DNA of 64,000 bases, taken from NCBI GenBank assembly GCA_024998625.1, contig JACOEL010000002.1:1-64000 (forward strand), written 5' to 3'. Position 1 is the first letter of the stretch, and each line of letters starts with the position of its first letter. Shown piece by piece: positions 27,387 through 34,669 of the stretch. Origin of the DNA: Nitrospira sp. (GTDB taxonomy: Bacteria; Nitrospirota; Nitrospiria; Nitrospirales; Nitrospiraceae). The position numbers and the translations under genes are program-made. Under the pieces are notes generated by a model. That model was not told the DNA's origin and searched no databases. It saw nothing but the letters and a program-made list of their open reading frames with translations.

Positions 27387-27860
27387 ATGGTGAAGAAGCG
27401 GAAAGCCCCGGCGAGACGACCGGCCAGTGCGGGACGCAGGCGCGCGGCATTCGAAGACCTCACGGTCGGCGACATTGTGAATAGGCGCGTGCAAGCCGCA
27501 CGTCTCGATATGAAAGGCGACCGCGTGGCGAAGTTGCTTCTGAAAGAGGGCAGTCACGTGCCGGTCGTGGATCAGGCGAAACAGCTCACGGGGGTCGTGA
27601 GCGAACATGATCTGTTGTCGGCGCTCGATGAGGGGCAAGCCTGGAGTGGTCAGACGGCGAAAGATCTCATGACCGAAAATCCCTACTCGGTGCCGCCGGA
27701 AACCAGTTTGTCTACCCTGATACATGTTCTGACGGAGAGCGATCTCATGTCGGTGCCGGTCGTAACTGCGGAGAATCGACTCGTGGGGGTCGTGACGCGC
27801 CGTGATGTGGTGCGTGCCGCGCTTGGTCCCGGAGCGAAACGACGGGCGAAAGGCAGGTAG
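27387..27860 (+). CDS. Two-CBS-domain protein with basic N-terminus
   Basis: A 157-residue protein. A Lys/Arg-rich N-terminus (VKKRKAPARRPASAGRRRAA) precedes two CBS repeats: GSHVPVVDQAKQLTGVVSEHDLL and MSVPVVTAENRLVGVVTRRDVV. The basic tail could contact nucleic acid or membrane (inference). ATG 27387 has AAGGAGGGAG upstream. It is followed 37 bases later by a second CBS gene. Confidence 0.87.
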   Translation: MVKKRKAPARRPASAGRRRAAFEDLTVGDIVNRRVQAARLDMKGDRVAKLLLKEGSHVPVVDQAKQLTGVVSEHDLLSALDEGQAWSGQTAKDLMTENPYSVPPETSLSTLIHVLTESDLMSVPVVTAENRLVGVVTRRDVVRAALGPGAKRRAKGR

Positions 27861-27897
27861 GAATTGACCTATTGCATGTGTGGAGAGGGGGCGACCT

Positions 27898-28332
27898 ATG
27901 CGCCGTATCGATCTGATCACTCAAGCCTGTGATCCAAAAACGCTCACGGTCGGTCAGCTGATGCAGGATGCGTTGTTTACCTGTACGGCAAGGACGGACG
28001 CGCTGACGATCGGTCGGCTGATGACCAAGCAGAACTTCGGCGGCTTGCCTGTCGTGGCAGAGGACGACTCTCTGGTCGGGCTCGTGACGGAATACGATCT
28101 TCTTCAAGCCATGATCGAAGGCCGGGATTTGCGCAAGGTGCTGGCTTCGGAAATCATGACGACACAGCCCCTGACGGCTCGTGAAAACATGACGTTGGAG
28201 GAAGTCGCGAACCTGTTCCAGGACCGGTACGTGACGCGCCTGCCGGTGGTGCGGGGCAAGCAGCTGGTCGGCATCGTTGCCAGGCGGGACTTGTTGCACG
28301 GGTATATGAAGGCTTCAGCATATTGGTCCTAG
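27898..28332 (+). CDS. Two-CBS-domain protein
   Basis: A 144-residue Bateman module with NFGGLPVVAEDDSLVGLVTEYDLL and VTRLPVVRGKQLVGIVARRDLL. It is clearly a paralogue of the gene at 14426 along its whole length, including the N-terminal CDPKTL and the C-terminal aromatic residue before the stop. The stop codon TAG falls inside the left terminal repeat of the element at 28329. Confidence 0.88.
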   Translation: MRRIDLITQACDPKTLTVGQLMQDALFTCTARTDALTIGRLMTKQNFGGLPVVAEDDSLVGLVTEYDLLQAMIEGRDLRKVLASEIMTTQPLTARENMTLEEVANLFQDRYVTRLPVVRGKQLVGIVARRDLLHGYMKASAYWS

Positions 28333-28517
28333 GAGTCTGTCCGACATTGACCGTTCGGCTGCGGCAAACGATCCACGATCATCTGCGTCGTTCTCGGCCC
28401 GAAAAAATCCTCAACGTATTTCAGCGAATACGCTTCCGGTTTTTCCAGGCCTGCGGCCTCGCATCTGGTCGCGCCTCCTTGGCCTCGCTACGAAGGCCAT
28501 GTCGGACAGGCTCCTAG
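28329..28517. repeat. Short non-coding element with 19-bp terminal inverted repeats
   Basis: The ends CTAGGAGTCTGTCCGACAT (28329-28347) and ATGTCGGACAGGCTCCTAG (28499-28517) are inverted repeats with one mismatch in 19. The 189-bp interior encodes nothing convincing. The layout resembles a miniature inverted-repeat element. Its left end includes the stop codon of the CBS gene, and its right end stops one base before the start codon of the L,D-transpeptidase gene. I see no clear target-site duplication. Confidence 0.72.
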
Positions 28518-28518
28518 C

Positions 28519-29379
28519 ATGATGCCGGAACAGGCTGTGACCGCTACTGCGCAAGTAGTACGGCGGGTCGTCCTCATAGTTGTGTTGTTCGCTCCCGGCA
28601 CGTTGCCCGGGGAAGCGGCTATGCCAGGACGGGCGGCTGAAAGCCGTTCCCCCTGTGCCGTGCATCACCCGAGCGATGAGCGGATCCCCTGGCATTGCCG
28701 GCGCCTACAACGAGGGGAAACACTGGAGACGTTGTTCGGTCGGCGATGGGTTGATGTGGCGCGGTTCAACCGGATCGATCGCCGGCATGCGCAGCCGGGA
28801 CGGGAGATCAAAATACCGATTCGGCTCGACGACGTGGCGGAGTTTACCCCGTTGCCGGGCCGCTATCCTGCCGGAGAACAGGATCAACAACTCATTGTCG
28901 TGGATCTGACGGAACAGTTCATCGGTGCCTATGAATACGGGTTGTTGAGATTCTCCTTCCCGATCGCCTCCGGAGAGCCGGGAAACGAAACCCCTGTCGG
29001 AGAGTACCGAATTACCGCCGCCCACCGTACTCATCGATCCTGTCTCTACACCATCGAAGCGACGAATGTCCCCTATCCGATGCGGTACGCGTTGCGGTTT
29101 TATGTGAACGCGCAGGGAGTGAGTTATTGGATTCACGGCCGTGATCTGCCGGGATATCCTGCCTCTCACGGATGTATCGGCCTGGCTGATGAGCAGATGC
29201 AGCGCCGGTATTACGGCGTGCCGCCTGCCCCAGTACTGGAGGATGCCAAGCGATTGTATGAGTGGGCGATCGGAGATCGAGCGGATTCAGGAGCCCTCCT
29301 TCCTCTGTCGAACGGCCCGCGCGTCGTCATTCACGGTAATCTTGCGAAGCGAGGGGATGAGGGGGCATCCAATCCTTAG
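28519..29379 (+). CDS. L,D-transpeptidase (YkuD) with LysM-like domain
   Basis: A 286-residue periplasmic enzyme. A signal sequence spans ~14-34. A LysM-like segment follows at ~59-102 (RLQRGETLETLFG to IKIPIRL), for peptidoglycan binding. The YkuD domain (~125-278) has catalytic Cys219 in SHGCIGL and His206. Family members form 3-3 cross-links or anchor proteins to peptidoglycan. The start ATG at 28519 or 28522 has no ribosome site, because the repeat element ends right before it. Confidence 0.87.
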   Translation: MMPEQAVTATAQVVRRVVLIVVLFAPGTLPGEAAMPGRAAESRSPCAVHHPSDERIPWHCRRLQRGETLETLFGRRWVDVARFNRIDRRHAQPGREIKIPIRLDDVAEFTPLPGRYPAGEQDQQLIVVDLTEQFIGAYEYGLLRFSFPIASGEPGNETPVGEYRITAAHRTHRSCLYTIEATNVPYPMRYALRFYVNAQGVSYWIHGRDLPGYPASHGCIGLADEQMQRRYYGVPPAPVLEDAKRLYEWAIGDRADSGALLPLSNGPRVVIHGNLAKRGDEGASNP

Positions 29380-30581
29380 CCGGTTCGCCGCTGTTGTGTC
29401 ACGGGAGAGGACAGTGTCCCGATAATCGCGAGCGCAGCGAAGCACGTGCCCGCGTAAAATGTGAATGCCGCGCCGAGTCGGTCCCATAAGAAGCCTGCGA
29501 GGAGGCTGGCGATGAGCATCGCGAGCCCGCAGGCCAGGTTGAAGCAGCCGTAGGCTGTCCCGCGCAGATCGGTCGGTGCCACATCTGCGATCATGGTAGC
29601 CAGCAGGCCTTGTGTCATCCCCAGGTGAATGCCCCATAGCGCCACGCCTGCCAGAATCACGCCCCAATGATCGTTCATGGCCAGGACCAGATCGGCCGCA
29701 ACCAGCACCAGCAGACCGAGCGTAAGCAGTGTCCGGTGGTGCATCCTGTCGGAGAGCTGACCGAACGGATAGGCCGAGGACGCATACACCAGGTTCATGG
29801 CGACCATAACGAGGGGAATGAAGGCGATGGGAATCCCGCCTTGTTGTGCGCGCAGGACGAGAAAGGCCTCGCTAAAGCGCGCTAGCGTAAACACGGAGCC
29901 GATCCCGACGACCCACCAGTAGGCTGACCCTAAGCGCGCGAAATTGTCCCCGGTGATCGGATTGGCCCTCTTTGTCGTCTGGCGGGACTGGGGCTCCTGT
30001 ATGCCGAACAGTAGGAGCGCGACGGCCATCATGCCCGGCACGACGGCCACCCAGAAGACCGCACGAAAATCGTCGGCCCAGAGCAGCATCAATCCGACCG
30101 CGAGCAGGGGGCCTAGAAAGGCCCCCACCGTATCGAGCGATTGCCGCAAGCCGAACGCTGCGCCACGGAGATGCACCGGCGCAATGTCCGCTACCAATGC
30201 ATCGCGGGGCGCGCCTCGCACGCCTTTTCCCACTCGATCCAGCAAGCGCGCGGTCAACAACGTTCCGATGTCCGGCGCGATCGCGAAGAGCGGTTTGGTC
30301 AGCGCGCCCAAGGCATAGCCGAATAAGGCCAGCCCCTTTCGTCTGCCGAGATAGTCGCTCAACGTTCCTGAAAAGACTTTGACTACGAGTGCCAGGGACT
30401 CGGCCAGACCCTCCACAATGCCGACCGCGATCGTGCCGGCGCCGAGTGTCGTGACCATAAACAGCGGCAGCAAGCTGTGAATCATTTCCGAGGAAATGTC
30501 CATCAGCAGGCTGACAACACCCAGCACCCAGATGCCGGTCGGCATCCGCTGGAGCGACGGGTGTGGCGGGGAATGTAGCAT
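29376..30581 (-). CDS. MFS transporter
   Basis: A 401-residue major-facilitator protein with about 12 membrane helices. It has the loop 2-3 signature GTLSDYLGRRKGLALFGY and a second-half counterpart GQLSDRMHHR. The substrate is unknown. Its 3' end overlaps the convergent L,D-transpeptidase gene by 4 bases. Confidence 0.87.
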   Translation of the reverse strand: MLHSPPHPSLQRMPTGIWVLGVVSLLMDISSEMIHSLLPLFMVTTLGAGTIAVGIVEGLAESLALVVKVFSGTLSDYLGRRKGLALFGYALGALTKPLFAIAPDIGTLLTARLLDRVGKGVRGAPRDALVADIAPVHLRGAAFGLRQSLDTVGAFLGPLLAVGLMLLWADDFRAVFWVAVVPGMMAVALLLFGIQEPQSRQTTKRANPITGDNFARLGSAYWWVVGIGSVFTLARFSEAFLVLRAQQGGIPIAFIPLVMVAMNLVYASSAYPFGQLSDRMHHRTLLTLGLLVLVAADLVLAMNDHWGVILAGVALWGIHLGMTQGLLATMIADVAPTDLRGTAYGCFNLACGLAMLIASLLAGFLWDRLGAAFTFYAGTCFAALAIIGTLSSPVTQQRRTG

Positions 30582-30643
30582 GGTCGTCTACGAAGAGAGG
30601 CTACTCGTGAACGCAACCGCCTGAACGAGCCGCTGCCCTCCCG

Positions 30644-32074
30644 CTACTTACGCGGCCGCGGGCGTGACTGTGTGCAGGGCTTCGGCCTCTGGAGATCGGA
30701 CGGAATCCTGGTCGCCTCATCGAGGCAGGCTGCATCCAGCTGTGCCTGCACCAATCCCAGCGCGCCGCTCAGGTTCGCGCCTCGCAAGTCGGCTTGGCCA
30801 AGATCGGCGTTGTTCAGCAGGGCTCCCGTCAAATCGGACGCGCTGAGATTGGCTCCGCGCAGATTGGCTTCCTGGAGATTCGTCTGGACCAGGACGGCGT
30901 GGCTGATGTCGGCCTGACTCAGATCGGCCGCCACCAGATTCGCCAATTCCAGATTGGCTTCGCTGAGCCGGGCCTGCTGCAGATGGGCGTTCGGGCCGTA
31001 GATTTCGGTGAGGTCGGCTTTCCGGAGATCGGCTCGGGCGAGCTGCGTCCCGATGAGGACGGCATGATGCAGGTTGGCCCCGTGCAGATTGGCGGCCGAC
31101 AGGTTGGCCTTGTACAGCACGGTCATCGTGAGGGTGGCCGAGTCCAGCTTGGCTTTCACGAGATTGGCTCCCTCCATGTTTGCATTCTCCAGATTGGCTC
31201 GCTGCAGGTTGGCGCCGCCAAGATGCGTAAAGCGAAAATCCGCACCGCGAACGCTGGCCTCATGGAGGTCCGCATGCGCCAGCGAGGCATCGTCCAGGTA
31301 GGCGCTCTCCAGATCGGCTTCGACGAGGGATGCCCCGTCGAGGTTGGCGCTGTCCATCAAGGCGCCCTGCAGATTGGCCCGGCGTAAATTGGCCTGGCGC
31401 AAATTGGTCCGCCGGAGGTCGGTGCCGGCGAGGTCGGCGTCGGTGAGATTGGCCTTCGACAGATTCGCGCCATAAAAATAGCCGTCCAGGAGGGTGGCGT
31501 TGCTGAGATCAGCGCCCTGCAGATCCGCATCCTCAAAATGAGCCCGCTCCAGGAGCGCTTCCCGGAAGCGCGCGCCTTGCAGGTTGGCTCCGTAGAACGC
31601 GGCTTCGTCGGCGGCGATGCGATCGAGATGGGCCTTGAGCAGTACCGCCTTGCGCAGATCCGCGCCTTCAAGATTGGCATCGTCCAGTACCGCCTGAGAA
31701 AGGTCCGCGCCTTTGAGGTGCGCCTGCACCAGACTCGCGGTGCGAAGATTCGAGCCTTTCAGGATCGCCCCTTCGAGATTGATCCGTTCGAGGTTGGCAC
31801 CTACCAGTCGCAGTTGTCGAAGATCGGTGCGGCAGAGATTGGCCCGGCGGCCGTCGGGGGAGTCCCGGTCTTCCAGCCAGCGGGCATGGGACTGCAGCAC
31901 CTTATCCAAAATTTTTGACGCCGGACGGGTCTGCTTGAAGGCGCTCTCGCAGGCAGTCCCGGAGGAGGGTTTGGGCGCCGGCCTCGGCGCGGCGTCGGCA
32001 CCGGCCGGCAGGGAGAGTAACGCGGCCACCACCCAACCGGCGACGATGGCGCTGGAAACAGAATGCTGGTTCAT
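30644..32074 (-). CDS. Exported pentapeptide-repeat protein
   Basis: A 476-residue protein with a signal peptide (VAALLSLPAGADA) and then about 70 tandem A(D/N)Lxx pentapeptides from ~100 to ~455. These fold as a right-handed square beta-helix. Export is notable because many pentapeptide proteins are cytoplasmic. Function unknown. ATG 32074 has AAGGAGG 8 bases upstream, which decides it against a start at 32119. It may be the last gene of the long operon starting at 37641. Confidence 0.85.
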   Translation of the reverse strand: MNQHSVSSAIVAGWVVAALLSLPAGADAAPRPAPKPSSGTACESAFKQTRPASKILDKVLQSHARWLEDRDSPDGRRANLCRTDLRQLRLVGANLERINLEGAILKGSNLRTASLVQAHLKGADLSQAVLDDANLEGADLRKAVLLKAHLDRIAADEAAFYGANLQGARFREALLERAHFEDADLQGADLSNATLLDGYFYGANLSKANLTDADLAGTDLRRTNLRQANLRRANLQGALMDSANLDGASLVEADLESAYLDDASLAHADLHEASVRGADFRFTHLGGANLQRANLENANMEGANLVKAKLDSATLTMTVLYKANLSAANLHGANLHHAVLIGTQLARADLRKADLTEIYGPNAHLQQARLSEANLELANLVAADLSQADISHAVLVQTNLQEANLRGANLSASDLTGALLNNADLGQADLRGANLSGALGLVQAQLDAACLDEATRIPSDLQRPKPCTQSRPRPRK

Positions 32075-32141
32075 GAACGGGCCTCCTTCAAGAAGATTCG
32101 GTGCTGCGGTACATGGCATGGTTCCGGGAGCATCATGTGGC

Positions 32142-33476
32142 TCATGTGTATAAATCGACCTGTTCCGCCAATTCGGTGAGCGCCTTCGCGATCCGGACGT
32201 CGTAAGGATCGGCTCGCTCGATCCGGCGCAACGGGTCCGGCAGTTGTGTCAACGAGAGTCGGGCATATCTTCGAACGTCTTCCAGCGACGGAGGGGATGC
32301 GACGCGTTGACCTCCCTGCATCACATGGCCCAGCAGGGGCCGGCCTTCCCGGCAGTCGCCCTCGACCGTGATGATATCACCGTTCAGGCGTCCGTCGGTT
32401 CCGATCCGGCGGTAGACCTGTTTTCGCCCCGGCCAGGTGGCTTTGCCTTCGGAACGTTTGCGGCAGGGTCTACCGGCATATTCCTGAAGTTTGTAGGCGC
32501 AGTCCAGGTAGGGGGCATCGGACGACGTGGTCATGGCCGTGCCGATCGCAAAACTGTCGATCGGTGCCTGGGCCGTCACCAGCGCCTGGACACGTTCCTC
32601 GTCAAGATTTCCGCTGGCGAGGATTTTAGTGGATGCGAGGCCTCCGCGATCGAGGATGTGCCGAACCTTGCGCGCGTGATCGGCCAGGTCTCCACTATCG
32701 AGCCGGACGCCGTGGATCGAGATGCCCCGTGCTTTCAAGCGACCCGCCAGGGAGACCACCTTCTCCGCCGCGGCTTCCGTGTCATAGGTGTCGATGAGAA
32801 GCACGACGTTGCGCGGTTGCGCCTCTGCGATGTGGATGAACGCCTCCGCCTCGTCGAGATGAGCCTGGACAAACGAATGGGCCATCGTCCCGTAGATCGG
32901 GATGCCGAAGCGGGCGCCGGCTGATACGTTCGACGTACCCGCGAGTCCGGCGAGGTATGAAGCGCGGGCGGCGAGGAGGCCCGCTTCCGCCCCATGCGCA
33001 CGGCGCAGGCCGAAATCGATGAGGGGGTTGTCGCCGGCTACCAGGACCGACCGGCAGGCTTTGGAGGCCACCATCGTTTGGAAGTTCAAGAGATTCATGA
33101 CCCTGGTTTCCACGAGTTGCGCCTGTGGCAGGGGCGCGGTAATGCGGAGGATCGGCTCGTGTGGAAAAAAGAGGCTCCCCTCCGGCATTGCGTGGACCTC
33201 GCCGGTAAAGCGCATCGCGCGGAGCGCGTCGAGCGAGGACGCGCTGAATCCGCCGGTCTGATCGAGCCAGGCGATGTCGGCGTCTGAGAACTGAAACTCC
33301 TCCAGGTAACTCAAGACCTGCTCCAGTCCCGCGGCCATGAGGAAGTTGCGTTGCGGCGGCAGTTTCCGGACGAAGAATTCAAAAACGGCGATGTCCGTCA
33401 TTCCCTGGGCGAGATAGGCCTGCGCCATCGTGAGTTCGTAGAGGTCTGTGAGCAGGGCGTCCGAGGTGATGTTCAT
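32142..33476 (-). CDS. pncB: Nicotinate phosphoribosyltransferase
   Basis: A ~444-residue NAPRTase-family enzyme that makes nicotinate mononucleotide from nicotinate and PRPP. It starts ALLTDLYELTMAQAYL, the family N-terminus, and has FEFFVRKLP, GTMAHSFVQ, IHGVRLDSGDL and ILASGNLDE. ATG 33476 overlaps the nicotinamidase stop as ATGA. With the preceding gene it forms a complete two-step nicotinamide salvage route to NAD. Confidence 0.93.
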   Translation of the reverse strand: MNITSDALLTDLYELTMAQAYLAQGMTDIAVFEFFVRKLPPQRNFLMAAGLEQVLSYLEEFQFSDADIAWLDQTGGFSASSLDALRAMRFTGEVHAMPEGSLFFPHEPILRITAPLPQAQLVETRVMNLLNFQTMVASKACRSVLVAGDNPLIDFGLRRAHGAEAGLLAARASYLAGLAGTSNVSAGARFGIPIYGTMAHSFVQAHLDEAEAFIHIAEAQPRNVVLLIDTYDTEAAAEKVVSLAGRLKARGISIHGVRLDSGDLADHARKVRHILDRGGLASTKILASGNLDEERVQALVTAQAPIDSFAIGTAMTTSSDAPYLDCAYKLQEYAGRPCRKRSEGKATWPGRKQVYRRIGTDGRLNGDIITVEGDCREGRPLLGHVMQGGQRVASPPSLEDVRRYARLSLTQLPDPLRRIERADPYDVRIAKALTELAEQVDLYT

Positions 33477-34054
33477 GCGGCCAATCGCTCCAAGCAAAGG
33501 GGAATCGCGCCCGCCAACACCATCGCTTCTTCGGCGCGCCGGCCGTCATCGGGAAGCACATTGACCGGGCGGATTGCATCGACTAACAGGTAGACCTCAT
33601 ACCCGAGTGTCCGGGCATCCCGCACGGTTTCGAGCACGCAATAGTCTGTGGCCAGTCCTCCGATGAACAACCGGACAATGCGGGCTGTCCGGAGCCGATC
33701 GTGCAACGGAGTGTCCTGGAAGCCGGAGTAGGCTTCGCGCGTGGGGTCGGTGCCTTTCGAGATTACAATGGCCGATGGGGGAAGCCGGAGGTCCTCAGGA
33801 AATTGTGCCCCTGGCGTGTGTGCGACGCAGTGTGGCGGCCAAGGCCCTCCCTGTGCGTGAAAAGAGCGATGGTCGGGCGGGTGCCAGTCCCGCGTGGCAA
33901 ACACCGGCAGGCCATGTTCGGCAAACAGGGCCAGATACCGCCGCAATGCAGGAATCACTTCTTGTCCGCCGGGCACCGCCAGCGCGCCATTCGCGATAAA
34001 ATCGTTCTGAACGTCCACGATGAGGAGCGCATCGCCTGGCTGAAGAGGTTTCAT
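33473..34054 (-). CDS. pncA: Nicotinamidase
   Basis: A 193-residue isochorismatase-fold amidase that hydrolyses nicotinamide to nicotinate. The catalytic triad is visible: Asp14 in LIVDVQNDF, Lys100 in VISKGTD and Cys139 in ATDYCV. The metal site is DWHPPDH at 66-72. Its direct coupling to pncB confirms the assignment over other isochorismatase-like hydrolases. Confidence 0.93.
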   Translation of the reverse strand: MKPLQPGDALLIVDVQNDFIANGALAVPGGQEVIPALRRYLALFAEHGLPVFATRDWHPPDHRSFHAQGGPWPPHCVAHTPGAQFPEDLRLPPSAIVISKGTDPTREAYSGFQDTPLHDRLRTARIVRLFIGGLATDYCVLETVRDARTLGYEVYLLVDAIRPVNVLPDDGRRAEEAMVLAGAIPLCLERLAA

Positions 34055-34090
34055 ACGGAGTCCCTTCGCGGAACTCGTCCGCCCGGCATC

Positions 34091-34471
34091 CTATCGGCCC
34101 TGTTGCACGAGCAGGCGGATGTAGGCCAGCACGTCCACCCTCTCCGTTTCGGTCAGTTGTCCCTGCCAGGAATGCATCGGGCTGAAGACGATGCCGTGCT
34201 CGATCGTTCTGAGCAACTCCTCGTCGGACTTGAGGAAGGACTTGAACCGGTGGAAGTTGGCCGGCGGAACCGTCAATGCGGCGGCATCGGGGCCGTCTCC
34301 CCATCCGCCATGGCCATGGCAGGCGAGGCAATGCCGCTCGTAGACCGCCTTCCCTCGGGTGACGTCCGGCGGAAAGTCCTGTGCCGTCGCTGAGCTGCAG
34401 GCGGCCGCGAGGGTCACGACAAGCAAGACGACGAAGGAATATGGGGCGCCGGCGGTCATGACGATCTGCAT
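34091..34471 (-). CDS. Monohaem cytochrome c, possibly lipid-anchored
   Basis: A 126-residue cytochrome c. The signal segment VVLLVVTLAAAC ends in a lipobox-like LAAAC (Cys25), so it may be a lipoprotein. The haem motif is CLACH (48-52) and Met99 in FSPMHSW is the probable axial ligand. The terminal helix TERVDVLAYIRLL is typical. It lies between the FmdB and pncA genes in one operon, with 18- and 36-base gaps. Confidence 0.87.
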   Translation of the reverse strand: MQIVMTAGAPYSFVVLLVVTLAAACSSATAQDFPPDVTRGKAVYERHCLACHGHGGWGDGPDAAALTVPPANFHRFKSFLKSDEELLRTIEHGIVFSPMHSWQGQLTETERVDVLAYIRLLVQQGR

Positions 34472-34488
34472 GCGTCTCTGTGTCTCCT

Positions 34489-34653
34489 TCAGCTTTTCTT
34501 GGTCGTGTGCGCGATGAACGACGAAAAATGTTGCTGCAGTTTGGTGCTGCCGCAGGCGGGACATTGGACCTCACCTTTTTCATGTTGCTTCAGCGTCACG
34601 ATGATCAGCGATTCTTTTCCGCAGTCCAGACAGGTGTAGTCGTACATGGGCAT
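34489..34653 (-). CDS. FmdB-type zinc ribbon peptide
   Basis: A 54-residue peptide starting PMYDYTCLDCGK, the signature of the FmdB/CxxC_CxxC_SSSS family. Zinc ligands are C8, C11, C31 and C34, and the tail is Ser/Lys-rich. The role is unknown. ATG 34653 has GAGGT upstream and lies 16 bases after the LonB-like gene. Confidence 0.88.
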   Translation of the reverse strand: MPMYDYTCLDCGKESLIIVTLKQHEKGEVQCPACGSTKLQQHFSSFIAHTTKKS

Positions 34654-34669
34654 AGGGACCTCGTTCTGT

